Numbered from the stretch's first letter, positions 9,563 through 17,741 are shown. The stretch: 48,469 nt of DNA from B1SED10-225 sp964501415 (GCA_964501415.1 CAZCSL010000009.1:1-48469); one strand, 5' to 3'. Notes: a model not told the origin generated them from the sequence alone. A program made the numbers and translations.

Positions 9563-9590
9563 TTGTACTTTTGGGGGATTGTGCTAAAAT
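9563..9590 (+). promoter_or_regulatory. Promoter of the GGDEF/HD-GYP gene
   Basis: TTGTAC (9563-9568), 16-base spacer, TAAAAT (9585-9590) with an extended TG one base before the -10. It ends 19 bases before the ATG at 9610, with AGGATG as ribosome binding site. Confidence 0.6.
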
Positions 9591-9609
9591 GTAATCAGGA
9601 TGTGATGTT

Positions 9610-11271
9610 ATGGGCTTTAAAAAATACAATGCCATATGGATAGCGAGTATGTATATCGTGCTTGGAGTTATCTGGATTTTAACGACCGATTGGATACTTT
9701 TTAGGGCGTTTCCTAATTTTGATGATTTCGCCTATTTTTCCACGGTTAAAGGCATCGTGTTCGTTGTGTTAAGCGGCATTGTGATATGGACAGTTGTGAC
9801 GGTTAAAAACCATCAAAACAACAACTTAAAGCTGCGCCTCATTGAACAAAGCGAAAAAGCACAAAGCATTCAAAAGACGCTCAAAGACCAAAAAGACTTA
9901 TTGATTGCTTCGATTGAACATGCCCCCATTCCCATGATGTTACACAAAGAAAACAAACAAATTATCGCCATAAGCCGTACGTTTTTTGAGCGGACAGGTT
10001 ATCATTTACAAGATATTCCCACCATCCGCGCTTGGGTTGAAAACGCCAATCCTTACAACCATGAAGAGTATTATGATCACATGATGGATTTGTATACCAT
10101 TTCTAAAACCGTTTATGAAGGTGAATATCAGGTTCAAACCAAGGATGGCGATATTTTAAACTGGTCGTTTAGCTCTTATTATTTAGGCAGAGACGAACAA
10201 GGCCTTAAAATCATCATCACTACCGCCATCGATATCACCGAACAAAAAACCAAAGAAAAAGAATTGACCCATAAAAGCTATCACGATGATCTGACGTCTT
10301 TATATAACCGTCGTTATTACAACGAGATGACCAAACGATTCGAACAAATGCGGGATATTGGGTTGATCTTAGCCGATGTCAACGGCTTAAAGATGATCAA
10401 TGATGTCTTTGGCCATGCCGATGGCGATCAACTTTTGATTGACTTTGCCAAAACTTTAAAAAAACATTTCCCAAAAGACAGTATCATCGCACGTTTAGGG
10501 GGCGATGAGTTCATCGTGATTTTACCCGATTTTGACACCCATGATTTAAATAAAATCAAAGAAAACGTTAAAAAGGATATCTCTAAGCAACATAAAAACA
10601 TCCCACCTTCTGTGGCGATGGGCTACAGCATGAAAAGAGCCAAAGAAGATTTAAAGGCCACCTTTAAGCGTGCTGAAGATAGACTTTATAAAGACAAAAT
10701 TGAAGAATATGACCGCCAAACCGATACGATTATCGACGCTTTAAAAACAACGCTTTTTGAAAAAACCGATGAGTCAAAAAAACATATTGAAAGTCTTCAC
10801 GCCTTAGCCAAACCCTTATACGACAAACTGCATTTTTCCAAAGAACGCATCGATGAGCTTGAAACGCTGATTGAACTTCATGATATCGGTAAAATTGCGA
10901 TAAATGAAAAGATTTATAGCGTTAAGGGGCCTTTGGATGAAGATTTAAGAAAAGAAATGGAACGACACTGTGAGATCGGTTACCGAATCGCCAACGCCTT
11001 ACCTCGATTAAAAAGCGTATCGTATGCGATTTTAACGCACCATGAAAACATAGATGGCAGCGGCTATCCCTTTGGGCTTAAAGGCGATGAGATTCCCATT
11101 AGTGCCAGGCTCTTTAGAATTCTCGAAAGCTATGAGGCCTTAAGAAGAGATAAAATCTATAAAAAGCGCGTCTCAAAAGAAAAAGCCTTAAAAGAAATCA
11201 AATCTTTAAAAGGCTCGCATTTTGACCAAGAATTGGTCGATTATTTCATCAAGACCCAAACCAAAGCATAA
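9610..11271 (+). CDS. Membrane PAS-GGDEF-HD-GYP protein (c-di-GMP turnover)
   Basis: 553 residues. Two transmembrane helices (about 8-30 and 45-65) precede a short coiled coil, a PAS domain (about 95-210), a GGDEF domain (about 220-360) and an HD-GYP domain (about 385-545). The GGDEF site is intact (RLGGDEFIVIL), so c-di-GMP synthesis is expected; the RxxD inhibitory site is not seen at its usual place. The HD-GYP part has ELHDIGKI and HHENIDGSGYPFGL, so it should bind metal and cleave c-di-GMP or a related dinucleotide, but the later site usually read as ADxYDAL is LESYEAL here. Both making and breaking activities are therefore encoded in one sensor. The downstream tRNA is antisense and 5 bases away. 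Confidence 0.92.
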   Translation: MGFKKYNAIWIASMYIVLGVIWILTTDWILFRAFPNFDDFAYFSTVKGIVFVVLSGIVIWTVVTVKNHQNNNLKLRLIEQSEKAQSIQKTLKDQKDLLIASIEHAPIPMMLHKENKQIIAISRTFFERTGYHLQDIPTIRAWVENANPYNHEEYYDHMMDLYTISKTVYEGEYQVQTKDGDILNWSFSSYYLGRDEQGLKIIITTAIDITEQKTKEKELTHKSYHDDLTSLYNRRYYNEMTKRFEQMRDIGLILADVNGLKMINDVFGHADGDQLLIDFAKTLKKHFPKDSIIARLGGDEFIVILPDFDTHDLNKIKENVKKDISKQHKNIPPSVAMGYSMKRAKEDLKATFKRAEDRLYKDKIEEYDRQTDTIIDALKTTLFEKTDESKKHIESLHALAKPLYDKLHFSKERIDELETLIELHDIGKIAINEKIYSVKGPLDEDLRKEMERHCEIGYRIANALPRLKSVSYAILTHHENIDGSGYPFGLKGDEIPISARLFRILESYEALRRDKIYKKRVSKEKALKEIKSLKGSHFDQELVDYFIKTQTKA

Positions 11272-11276
11272 AAAAA

Positions 11277-11361
11277 TACCAGCAGTCGGAGTCGAACCGA
11301 CACGGTCGTAAAGACCACCAGATTTTGAGTCTAGCGCGTCTACCAATTCCGCCATGCTGGC
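11277..11361 (-). tRNA. tRNA-Leu (anticodon CAA)
   Basis: Read on the minus strand, an 85-base class II tRNA. Acceptor GCCAGCA pairs with TGCTGGT (one terminal G-U), with a D arm, anticodon stem CTAGA/TCTGG with loop CTCAAAA (anticodon CAA, codon UUG), a long variable arm GGTC-TTTA-CGACC, and T arm GTCGG-TTCGACT-CCGAC. The discriminator is A. CCA is not encoded; a run of T follows. The gene abuts the end of the convergent GGDEF gene. Confidence 0.95.
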
Positions 11362-11371
11362 ATCAGCTAAT

Positions 11372-11377
11372 ATTATA
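11372..11377 (-). promoter_or_regulatory. -10 element of the tRNA-Leu promoter
   Basis: Minus-strand TGTTATAAT, an extended -10 (TATAAT 11372-11377), lies 10 bases before the tRNA 5' end, giving a very short leader. The -35 region is only T-rich. Confidence 0.6.
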
Positions 11378-11390
11378 ACAAAAAAATAAG

Positions 11391-11418
11391 AAAAAGAAAC
11401 CATCAGGTTTCTTTTTTT
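11391..11418. terminator. Bidirectional terminator
   Basis: Stem AAAGAAACC/GGTTTCTTT (11393-11401, 11406-11414), 4-base loop, with T runs on both strands. It ends the GntR gene on the minus strand. On the plus strand it would stop the GGDEF transcript only after it has crossed the antisense tRNA. Confidence 0.8.
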
Positions 11419-11426
11419 TAAAATAA

Positions 11427-12152
11427 TTAGCGCGTCTGTTTTTGGGCCAGCTTGGCTTTGGCATACGCTTCGTTATATTCGCATTCGAAGGTATCGATGA
11501 TGCGTTCCAAATGTCTCACCGTATAGATACGTGCTAAATCTTCATCTTTGTGTACGATGGCATCATAGATGCGTTTGTGTTCATCGATGCGTTGGTCGTG
11601 TTGGTCTTGGGTCGTAACCAAATTATATTTAGGCCGTAAGGTTTTTTGTAAAACATCCCAAATAATCAGATGGATATTATGTAAAAAGCGGTTTTTGGAA
11701 TATTTTGAAATCAATAGGTGAAATTTCTTATCGAGGTCAAAAAAGTCAGCCTCGTGTTCTAAAGACGCCATTTGGTCGATGATGTCACCCAGTTTATTAA
11801 TCCCGGCTTCAGTAATGTTTTTGGCACACAGTTGCACGCTTAAAGAATCCAGCGCTCTTCTGATTTCCATCATTTCTAAATAATCGGTATTATGCAATAA
11901 AGTCGGGGTAAAAACCGATAGATAATTATCGTGTTTAGGTTTATGTACATAAGTTCCGCCGCCTTTTTTCTTACGGACCAGTCCAATCGCCGATAGCTTT
12001 TCAATTCCAGCGCGTACACTGACTCTAGAAACGTTTAAAATTTCTCCTAATTTAGCCTCAGAAGGCAAGCGTTCACCCGGTTTTATTTCACCGCTAATGA
12101 CCAGTTCTTCAATATAGTCATAAACCTTTTGTGATTTCGTTTTTTTAGGCAT
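11427..12152 (-). CDS. GntR-family transcription regulator, FadR/FCD subfamily
   Basis: 241 residues. The N-terminal winged helix (about 5-70) shows IKPGERLPSEAKLGEILNVS and the VRKKKGGGTYV wing. The C-terminal all-helical FCD domain (about 85-230) holds metal/ligand residues of the type Asp-His-His-His (FDLDKKFHLLI, HKRIYDAI, VRHLERI). ATG 12152 is chosen over an upstream in-frame start because AGAGGTG lies 4 bases before it. This subfamily senses small organic acids such as lactate, gluconate or pyruvate. The effector here is unknown, and neighbours (CoA-disulfide-reductase-like operon, tRNA) do not reveal it. Confidence 0.9.
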   Translation of the reverse strand: MPKKTKSQKVYDYIEELVISGEIKPGERLPSEAKLGEILNVSRVSVRAGIEKLSAIGLVRKKKGGGTYVHKPKHDNYLSVFTPTLLHNTDYLEMMEIRRALDSLSVQLCAKNITEAGINKLGDIIDQMASLEHEADFFDLDKKFHLLISKYSKNRFLHNIHLIIWDVLQKTLRPKYNLVTTQDQHDQRIDEHKRIYDAIVHKDEDLARIYTVRHLERIIDTFECEYNEAYAKAKLAQKQTR

Positions 12153-12190
12153 GTGACACCTCTTTTGTATGACATATTTTAACAATACTT

Positions 12191-12219
12191 ATAATACAAC
12201 TATTTGCTTATTTTTTCAA
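12191..12219 (-). promoter_or_regulatory. Promoter of the GntR regulator gene
   Basis: Minus strand: TTGAAA (12214-12219), 17-base spacer, TATTAT (12191-12196). Inverted TTGTAT/ATACAA arms (12165-12170, 12194-12199) flank the start region and could be an autoregulatory site, though the arms are short and 23 bases apart. Confidence 0.65.
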
Positions 12220-12220
12220 G

Positions 12221-12248
12221 AAAAAACCCTTCCTAGGGAAGGATTTTT
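12221..12248 (-). terminator. Terminator after the DUF2892 gene
   Basis: Stem CCTTCC/GGAAGG (12228-12233, 12237-12242) with a 3-base loop. A T6 run follows on the minus strand and a T5 run on the plus strand. Confidence 0.8.
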
Positions 12249-12465
12249 ATGAATCGGTATCTATCTGACAAGTATTGATGCCAAAGATTCGGTATAGACC
12301 ACACCATGAGATTGAAGCCGTAAAGCCTAAGATGACGGCCGGAATTAACAACCATAGAAAATGGCGGCTTTCAAATTGTGCGTTGCCTAAAGTCGCTATG
12401 ACGATAAAGACGATAGCCAGTACATAACGAATGGTTTGATCGGTTTTGCCTACATTTTTTTTCAT
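12247..12465 (-). CDS. Small DUF2892 membrane protein (YgaP-like)
   Basis: 72 residues with two predicted membrane helices (about 12-28 and 33-52). The typical start is KNVGKTDQTIRYVLAI and the typical end WCGLYRIFGINTC. The C terminus keeps two Cys in the CxLYxxxGxxTC pattern of DUF2892. ATG 12465 (AAAGGAGATCACC before it) overlaps the stop of the upstream flavoenzyme as ATGA, so translation is probably coupled. In many bacteria this domain accompanies rhodanese or sulfur/thiol enzymes, which fits the CoA-disulfide-reductase-like partner. Function unknown. Confidence 0.88.
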   Translation of the reverse strand: MKKNVGKTDQTIRYVLAIVFIVIATLGNAQFESRHFLWLLIPAVILGFTASISWCGLYRIFGINTCQIDTDS

Positions 12466-13820
12466 TGGTGATCTCCTTTCTTCTCGCATTTGATTTGATT
12501 GCATGCCGTTTGTAATGGATCCCAAACCGGCGCGAAGGGTGGGGCGTAAGCTAAGTCCAACTTAGCCAATTGATCGGCCCTTAGCCCATTTTGCAAGGCA
12601 ACCGCTAAGGTATTGATACGCAAAGCCGCGCCTTTTTTACCGACGATTTGCCCCCCTAGTAAACGGCACGTGGATGGTTCATAAATCAGCTTGATAACCA
12701 ACGCCTCCGCCCCAGGGTAATATCCCGCTTGATTGAGGGCTTTAATGGTTTTAGCCTTAGCATCATAACCCGCGTCTATCGCTTCTTGTTCGCCTAAGCC
12801 GCTCATGGCCACTTCTAAGTCCATCACTTTTAGTTGATTAGACCCGATGACGCCGAAAAAGACATCGTCTTGATTGGCAAGACGGTTGGCAATGACGCGT
12901 CCAGCCTTATTGGCATGGGTACCTAAGGGCACAAAGCTTGGTTCTTTGGGTTTCAACTGGTGCGGATAAGCGACACAATCGCCTGCGGCATAAACATCCT
13001 TTATGGAGGTTTCTAAGTTTTCATTGACGATTAGCGCGCCGTTTTTTAACTTCTTAAAAGCCTTTGAACAAAAGTCTGTATTGGGTTTTAGACCAATCGC
13101 TTCAATCACAAAGTCGACTTCATAGCTTCCTTGGTCGGTTTTAATCGCTTGTACATGGTTTTTTCCGTGGTAAGCTTGCACGGTTTGGTTAAGATGCACA
13201 TGAACGCCTTGTTCTTTTAGATGGGATTCGATTACATCGGTAATCTCTTGGTCATACTTAGGTAAGACGCGTTTGGCTCTTTCAATCACATGCACTTCTT
13301 TGCCCATGGTCTTTAAAACCTCAACCATCTCAAGGCCGATGAAGCTTGCGCCAATGACCCCGACGGTTTTAATCGATGGGCTCGTTAGTTTAGTCTTTAA
13401 AATGCGGGCATCTTCTAAGCTATTGAGACTATGGATGCCACTTAACGTTGAACCATTGATCGGTAATCTAATGGCGCTTGCGCCTGAGGCGATGATCAGT
13501 TTTTCATAAGGCGTTTGTTTGACTTGTTGATTATTTAAATCTTTGATGTGCAACGTTTTATTTTTCTCATCAATCTTGATAACCTCATGGTGCGTGCGCA
13601 CGTTGATGCCCGCTTTTTCAAAGCCTGCTTTATCGCGAGCGATCAATTGTTTTTCGGTTTTGATTTCATCGCTGATAAAATAAGGCATGCCACATGCGCC
13701 ATAAGATAAATCGGCGCCTTTTTCATATACGGTAATGGTGACACCCTCTTTTAGATTGCGTTTCAGCTTTGCGGCCGCAGACATGCCCGCGGCCACACCG
13801 CCGATAATTTTTACATCCAT
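12462..13820 (-). CDS. CoA-disulfide-reductase-like FAD/NAD(P) oxidoreductase
   Basis: 452 residues of the pyridine nucleotide-disulfide oxidoreductase class. The FAD-binding motif is VKIIGGVAAGMSAAAKLKR. The single redox Cys is in SYGACGMPYFI (about residue 43), the signature of CoA-disulfide reductase and NADH oxidase/peroxidase enzymes rather than CxxxxC reductases. An NAD motif GVIGASFIGLEM (about 160), an FAD motif with DVYAAGDC (about 285), and the C-terminal dimer domain with YAPPFAPVWDPL follow. The last resembles the tyrosine-bearing segment of CoA-disulfide reductases, though one Tyr position is Phe. The enzyme probably keeps CoA or another thiol reduced. ATG 13820 is preferred (AGAGGTGG upstream). 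Confidence 0.85.
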   Translation of the reverse strand: MDVKIIGGVAAGMSAAAKLKRNLKEGVTITVYEKGADLSYGACGMPYFISDEIKTEKQLIARDKAGFEKAGINVRTHHEVIKIDEKNKTLHIKDLNNQQVKQTPYEKLIIASGASAIRLPINGSTLSGIHSLNSLEDARILKTKLTSPSIKTVGVIGASFIGLEMVEVLKTMGKEVHVIERAKRVLPKYDQEITDVIESHLKEQGVHVHLNQTVQAYHGKNHVQAIKTDQGSYEVDFVIEAIGLKPNTDFCSKAFKKLKNGALIVNENLETSIKDVYAAGDCVAYPHQLKPKEPSFVPLGTHANKAGRVIANRLANQDDVFFGVIGSNQLKVMDLEVAMSGLGEQEAIDAGYDAKAKTIKALNQAGYYPGAEALVIKLIYEPSTCRLLGGQIVGKKGAALRINTLAVALQNGLRADQLAKLDLAYAPPFAPVWDPLQTACNQIKCEKKGDHQ

Positions 13821-13839
13821 TCTTACCACCTCTAAGTCT

Positions 13840-13867
13840 ATTTTATCACAGCTTTTAGCCTCAACAA
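13840..13867 (-). promoter_or_regulatory. Promoter of the CoA-disulfide-reductase-like operon
   Basis: Minus strand: TTGTTG (13862-13867), 16-base spacer, TAAAAT (13840-13845) with an extended TG. A broken inverted repeat (AAGTCTA...TAGACTT) spans the same region. No clear terminator for the upstream ABC pair is visible here, so some read-through is possible. Confidence 0.5.
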
Positions 13868-13882
13868 GGAAAAAGCTTAGAC

Positions 13883-15700
13883 TTATATCATGGTTGTGTG
13901 TTTAAACTGGTTGGTATAGAGTTTGTAATAGTGAGAACGGTTTTCTAACAATTTTTCATGGGTCCCTGATTCGATGATTTCACCGCCCTTAAGTACCAAG
14001 ATTTTATCGCTAGATACAATCGTGGAGAGTCTGTGGGCAATAATAAACGTCGTGCGGCCTTTCATGATGGTTTGAATCGCTTTTTGAATCTTTAATTCGG
14101 TGGTGGTATCGACTGAGGCCGTGGCTTCATCTAGGATTAAGATTTTCGGGTCTGCAATCAGTGCTCTTGCGAAGCTGATCAATTGCTTTTCACCGACACT
14201 TAGGCGTGAGCCACCCTCAGAGACTTCGGTATCATAACCCTCTTTAAAGGTTTTGATGAAGGCATCAGCCCCTACCAATTTGGCGGCTTTTTTAACGTCT
14301 TCATCACTAGCATCCAAGCGGCCATAGCGGATATTATCAGCGATGGTTCCGCTAAATAGATGGGGATTTTGTAAAACATAGCCGAGTTGGTCATGGAGCC
14401 AATGAATAGAGCGCTTTTTGTAATCCACGCCATCGATTAAAATGTGGCCTTCGCTTGGTTCATAAAAACGACATACCAAGTTAACAATGGTGCTTTTGCC
14501 TGCGCCGGTATGGCCTACCAAGGCTACTGAAGTACCAGCTTTCACGTTTAAGTTGAATGCTTTTAAGACGGTTTCACCTTGTTTATACCTAAAGGTGACG
14601 TGCCTAAATTCAATGTCGCCTTGAATCGTTTCCCAGTTGGCTTTTTTTGGTTCTTCAATGGTGCCATATTTTTCAATCACGGCTTGTGAATCCGTAATAT
14701 CCGGTTTTGCATCGATTAAGGAGACGACGCGCTCAGCGCTCGCTTGAGCTTGTTGGATTCTGGCTAGCGTGTTGGCAAGTTCCATAATCGGGTCAAAAAA
14801 TTGCGCGACATAGGAGACAAACACGTATAAGAGTCCAATCGAAATGACTTCTTGATAGACGTTAATCCCGCCATAATAAAACACTAACGCCGTAGCGATC
14901 GAGGCGATAAATAAGATGGTCGGAAAATATAGCGAGGCAAACATCGCCGCTTTGATGCTGTGGCGGCGCATCTTGGAAGTCAAATAATCAAAATCATTGA
15001 AATTGCTTTCTTCTAAGACCAAAGTCTTGGTGGTCTTAGCCCCACCAATGCCTTCATTGAAGGCCCCGGTAATTTTTGAATTTTGTTTGCGAATATCGCG
15101 AAACGCTTTTAAAATCTTTTTTCTAAAGTAATAGCTGACGACCATCAAAAGCGGCACAACGGTCAAGGTGATTAACGTTAGTTGTACGTTTAAGATAAAC
15201 ATCACCACAATTAAAAGCACCATCATCATTCCGCCCCACGTAATATCGACCAATCCCCAAGACAAAATGTCGGATAATTGTCTTGAATCAGAAGTCATGC
15301 GGGCCATAATCCAGCCTGCTGGGGTTCTATCATAATAAGAAAAGGGTAGTTCTTGTAGCTTTTTAAAGGCTTGTCGGCGAATAAAGTAAGACAAATAATG
15401 TTGAATTTTTTCCGCAAAGTAAATAAAGCAATAAACCAAAATAAACATCATAAACATATAAATGACATAAACGCCGATGAACCAAGGCAATAAACTAAGG
15501 TCGCCGGTGGCGATGATTTGGTCGATGCCATAGCGGTTAATTAAAGGATAAGTCACATCGCTTACGGCGAGTAGCACCGCGAAAAAAATCGTCAAAATGA
15601 CATATTTACGCAAAGGCCGCATAAAGGTAAAAATGCGTTTCCACGTACTTAAGTTTAGTGACATATCTTGAAACGTTTCTTCTTCTAAACGCATCGCCAT
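13883..15700 (-). CDS. Heterodimeric ABC exporter subunit, catalytic (BmrD/LmrD-like)
   Basis: 605 residues: membrane domain with six helices (about 25-320), then ATPase domain (about 360-600). Walker A is GHTGAGKST, the signature is LSVGEKQ (non-canonical), Walker B ILILDEATASVD has the catalytic Glu, and the H-loop is IIAHRLST. Its partner upstream has Asp instead of Glu and a canonical signature, the asymmetry of heterodimeric exporters. ATG 15700 is chosen: AAGGAGG lies 8 bases before it, inside the 3' end of the partner gene. Substrates of such pairs are usually drugs or lipids. With the leader attenuator upstream, a ribosome-targeting drug is a good guess (inference). Confidence 0.93.
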   Translation of the reverse strand: MAMRLEEETFQDMSLNLSTWKRIFTFMRPLRKYVILTIFFAVLLAVSDVTYPLINRYGIDQIIATGDLSLLPWFIGVYVIYMFMMFILVYCFIYFAEKIQHYLSYFIRRQAFKKLQELPFSYYDRTPAGWIMARMTSDSRQLSDILSWGLVDITWGGMMMVLLIVVMFILNVQLTLITLTVVPLLMVVSYYFRKKILKAFRDIRKQNSKITGAFNEGIGGAKTTKTLVLEESNFNDFDYLTSKMRRHSIKAAMFASLYFPTILFIASIATALVFYYGGINVYQEVISIGLLYVFVSYVAQFFDPIMELANTLARIQQAQASAERVVSLIDAKPDITDSQAVIEKYGTIEEPKKANWETIQGDIEFRHVTFRYKQGETVLKAFNLNVKAGTSVALVGHTGAGKSTIVNLVCRFYEPSEGHILIDGVDYKKRSIHWLHDQLGYVLQNPHLFSGTIADNIRYGRLDASDEDVKKAAKLVGADAFIKTFKEGYDTEVSEGGSRLSVGEKQLISFARALIADPKILILDEATASVDTTTELKIQKAIQTIMKGRTTFIIAHRLSTIVSSDKILVLKGGEIIESGTHEKLLENRSHYYKLYTNQFKHTTMI

Positions 15701-15701
15701 G

Positions 15702-17483
15702 CTACGCACCTCCTTTTTGTAGATGGGTTTGCTGGTGATAAAGCTCCGCGTAAAGACCGCCGGCTTTTAATAAAGACTCATGGGTCCCAAAGGCTTTGAT
15801 GACGCCTTCTTCTAATACCATGATCTTATCGGCTTCCATGGCGGTCGTCATGCGGTGGGTAATGATAAATACCGTGGTTTGACGCCATTGTTCCATCAAC
15901 GCTCTTCTGATTTGTAAATCGGTCTCGGTGTCTACCGCAGAGAGGGAATCATCAAAGATTAAAATCGGTTTTTGATGCATTAACATTCTCGCGATGGCTA
16001 AGCGTTGTTTTTGACCGCCCGATAAGGTAACCCCGCGCTCACCGACAATGGTCTCATAGCCTTTGTCAAAATCGGCGATATCATCGTGCACCCTAGCGAT
16101 ACCCGCAGCCCTTTCAATCGCCTCAGGATCGGCATCGCGTTTCATGATGCCAATGTTTTCAAAGACGGTTTTAGAATACAAAAATGGCTCTTGTAAGATG
16201 ATCCCGACGTGCTTGCGCAAATGTTTTTTATTGATCGATTGGATGTCATTACCATCGTATAAAATGGTCCCTGAGGTGGGTTCTAACAGACGCACCATCA
16301 AATTCATCAACGTCGATTTACCGCTTCCAGTTTTGCCGATGATCGCTAAGGTTTCACCCGGTTTAATATCAAAGTTGATGTGGTTAAGCAAGGGTTTAGT
16401 ATCATCATCAAACTGAAAGCCCACGTCTTTAAATTGCACATGGCCGAAAATCTTAGGGGTGTTTTGACTGTCGCCTTCGTGTTCACTGCGATGTTTCATG
16501 ATATCTTCAATCCGCTCTAAGGCCACCGAAGTCTTGCCAAAATCACCGATGATACGCCCTAGTTGTCTAAGCGGCCACACGACCATGCCAAGCAAGGTCA
16601 AAAAGGCGATAAACTGACCCGGACGCATCGCGCCCATCACGGTAAAATAAATCCCGAATGATGCGGTTAAGGTATATTGCATAAAGATGATAAAATCCGT
16701 AGAACTCCAAAATAGCGCCATCAATCTAGTCAGATGCATGCTTTCTTCCCTAAAGGTCAAGGACGCTTCATCAAACTTTTTTATTTCAAATTTTTCATTG
16801 TGAAAGGCTTTGACCACCCTAGAACCCGTGACGTTTTCTTGCACCGCCGTGGTCATTTTGGCTTCCGCTTGTTCGACGCGGTCAAAGACCGCTTTGACAC
16901 GGACAAAGTAAATCGAGCCACTAACGAAGATAATCGGAGCCATCGCTAAAGATATCAGCGTCATTATCCCGCTCATCATCGCCATTTGAAAAATCGCAAA
17001 GCCAACGAGAAAAAACAGTCTTGAGACATCGACCAATTGTTCACCGATAAAACGGCGATACGTATCGACATCGGTGGTGGTCCGTTGGATCAAATCCCCG
17101 GTATCCGCCTTTGAGTGATATCTGAATGATAAGTTTTGAATATGATTGTATAGCGTATTGCGCATGCGATAAGCGATATTTTCCATAAACGTCGCAAACG
17201 CAATGCGGTTTAAAAAGACAAAAATTAATCTGATCAACGTCACGACGATACTGATAATGGCGACTAAAAGAAGCTTTTCTTGAACCGTGGTGCCCCCTAA
17301 ATATCTTGTGATGATGCCCGGTAACGCAGAAGCTTCCCCACCAAAAATATGATCGACGATATGTTGGACAAAAAGCGGCGTGATTGAGCGCAAATATTGG
17401 ACGATGATCATAAATATAAAGCCGATGAAAAAAAGGTGTATGTTTCCTTTCATCCATTGTGTAAATTGTTTTGTTTTCTTCAT
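15702..17483 (-). CDS. Heterodimeric ABC exporter subunit, degenerate site (BmrC/LmrC-like)
   Basis: 593 residues: six-helix exporter domain (about 20-310) and ATPase domain (about 345-585). Walker A GKTGSGKST and signature LSGGQKQRL are normal, but Walker B is ILIFDDSLSAVD, with Asp in place of the catalytic Glu, so this subunit forms the non-hydrolysing site. H-loop ITHRMTT. Start ATG 17483 has GAGG 6 bases upstream; an in-frame ATG at 17495 lacks a ribosome binding site. Its mRNA leader carries a short ORF and an intrinsic terminator, so transcription into this gene is probably controlled by attenuation. Confidence 0.93.
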   Translation of the reverse strand: MKKTKQFTQWMKGNIHLFFIGFIFMIIVQYLRSITPLFVQHIVDHIFGGEASALPGIITRYLGGTTVQEKLLLVAIISIVVTLIRLIFVFLNRIAFATFMENIAYRMRNTLYNHIQNLSFRYHSKADTGDLIQRTTTDVDTYRRFIGEQLVDVSRLFFLVGFAIFQMAMMSGIMTLISLAMAPIIFVSGSIYFVRVKAVFDRVEQAEAKMTTAVQENVTGSRVVKAFHNEKFEIKKFDEASLTFREESMHLTRLMALFWSSTDFIIFMQYTLTASFGIYFTVMGAMRPGQFIAFLTLLGMVVWPLRQLGRIIGDFGKTSVALERIEDIMKHRSEHEGDSQNTPKIFGHVQFKDVGFQFDDDTKPLLNHINFDIKPGETLAIIGKTGSGKSTLMNLMVRLLEPTSGTILYDGNDIQSINKKHLRKHVGIILQEPFLYSKTVFENIGIMKRDADPEAIERAAGIARVHDDIADFDKGYETIVGERGVTLSGGQKQRLAIARMLMHQKPILIFDDSLSAVDTETDLQIRRALMEQWRQTTVFIITHRMTTAMEADKIMVLEEGVIKAFGTHESLLKAGGLYAELYHQQTHLQKGGA

Positions 17484-17503
17484 GATTAACCTCATTTCTG
17501 CTT

Positions 17504-17542
17504 AAAAAAAAGACCTCCACCTCAAAAGAGGTAAAGGTCTTT
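17504..17542 (-). promoter_or_regulatory. Intrinsic terminator acting as attenuator before the ABC exporter pair
   Basis: Minus strand: a perfect 15-bp stem (17528-17542 with 17509-17523, two G-U pairs), a T4 loop and a T run of eight in total. It lies only about 20 bases before the exporter start codon and 20 bases after a short leader ORF. It does not end any larger gene, so its likely job is to stop transcription before the exporter genes unless it is prevented from folding. AAAGAGG in the leader (17580-17586) can pair with CCTCTTT of the terminator (17525-17531). Confidence 0.8.
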
Positions 17543-17562
17543 AATATTACATGAAACCATGC

Positions 17563-17637
17563 TTAAAAACGAAAGAGTCCCTCTTTATATTGGTTAAAAC
17601 TATGTATTTGGTTGGAAATAACACGCATTTTAGTCAT
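17563..17637 (-). CDS. 24-residue leader peptide (attenuator uORF)
   Basis: ATG 17637 to TAA 17563, encoding 24 residues that start MTKMRV and end YKEGLFRF; an internal ATG at 17628 would give 21 residues. It is too short for routine gene finding. It lies in the exporter leader, 20 bases before the intrinsic terminator. The last codons contain a hairpin AAAGAG-GGA-CTCTTT (17572-17586) whose first arm can also pair with the terminator. This is the layout of translation-coupled attenuators such as bmrB ahead of B. subtilis bmrCD. The ribosome binding site is weak (GGATG or GAAAG upstream). Translation is inferred. Confidence 0.6.
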   Translation of the reverse strand: MTKMRVISNQIHSFNQYKEGLFRF

Positions 17638-17692
17638 CGCTTTCACATCCGTTTGTCAAGGTTTTTTGCTTCACACAATTAAAGGCTAACAC

Positions 17693-17722
17693 AAGGGCTT
17701 TGAATTGTAAAGCCCTTTTTTA
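17693..17722 (+). terminator. Strong hairpin with T run on the plus strand
   Basis: Stem AAGGGCTTT/AAAGCCCTT (17693-17701, 17709-17717), 7-base loop, T run to 17721 on the plus strand. The minus-strand side lacks a T tail (GTGTTAGCC), although the gene that ends here (17742) is on the minus strand. It may still slow minus-strand transcripts, or end an unknown plus-strand RNA. Confidence 0.5.
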
Positions 17723-17741
17723 TAAAAAGCCTAATATTTGC

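Noticed and set aside
9416..9609. Glycine riboswitch before the gcv operon
   Set aside because: The promoter lies so close to gcvT that the leader is only about 40 bases, and no paired aptamer-like structure is present.
11206..11403. Minus-strand ORF of 65 codons containing MAELVDALDSKSG
   Set aside because: This is the well-known false protein read through a tRNA-Leu gene; the region is the tRNA at 11277-11361.
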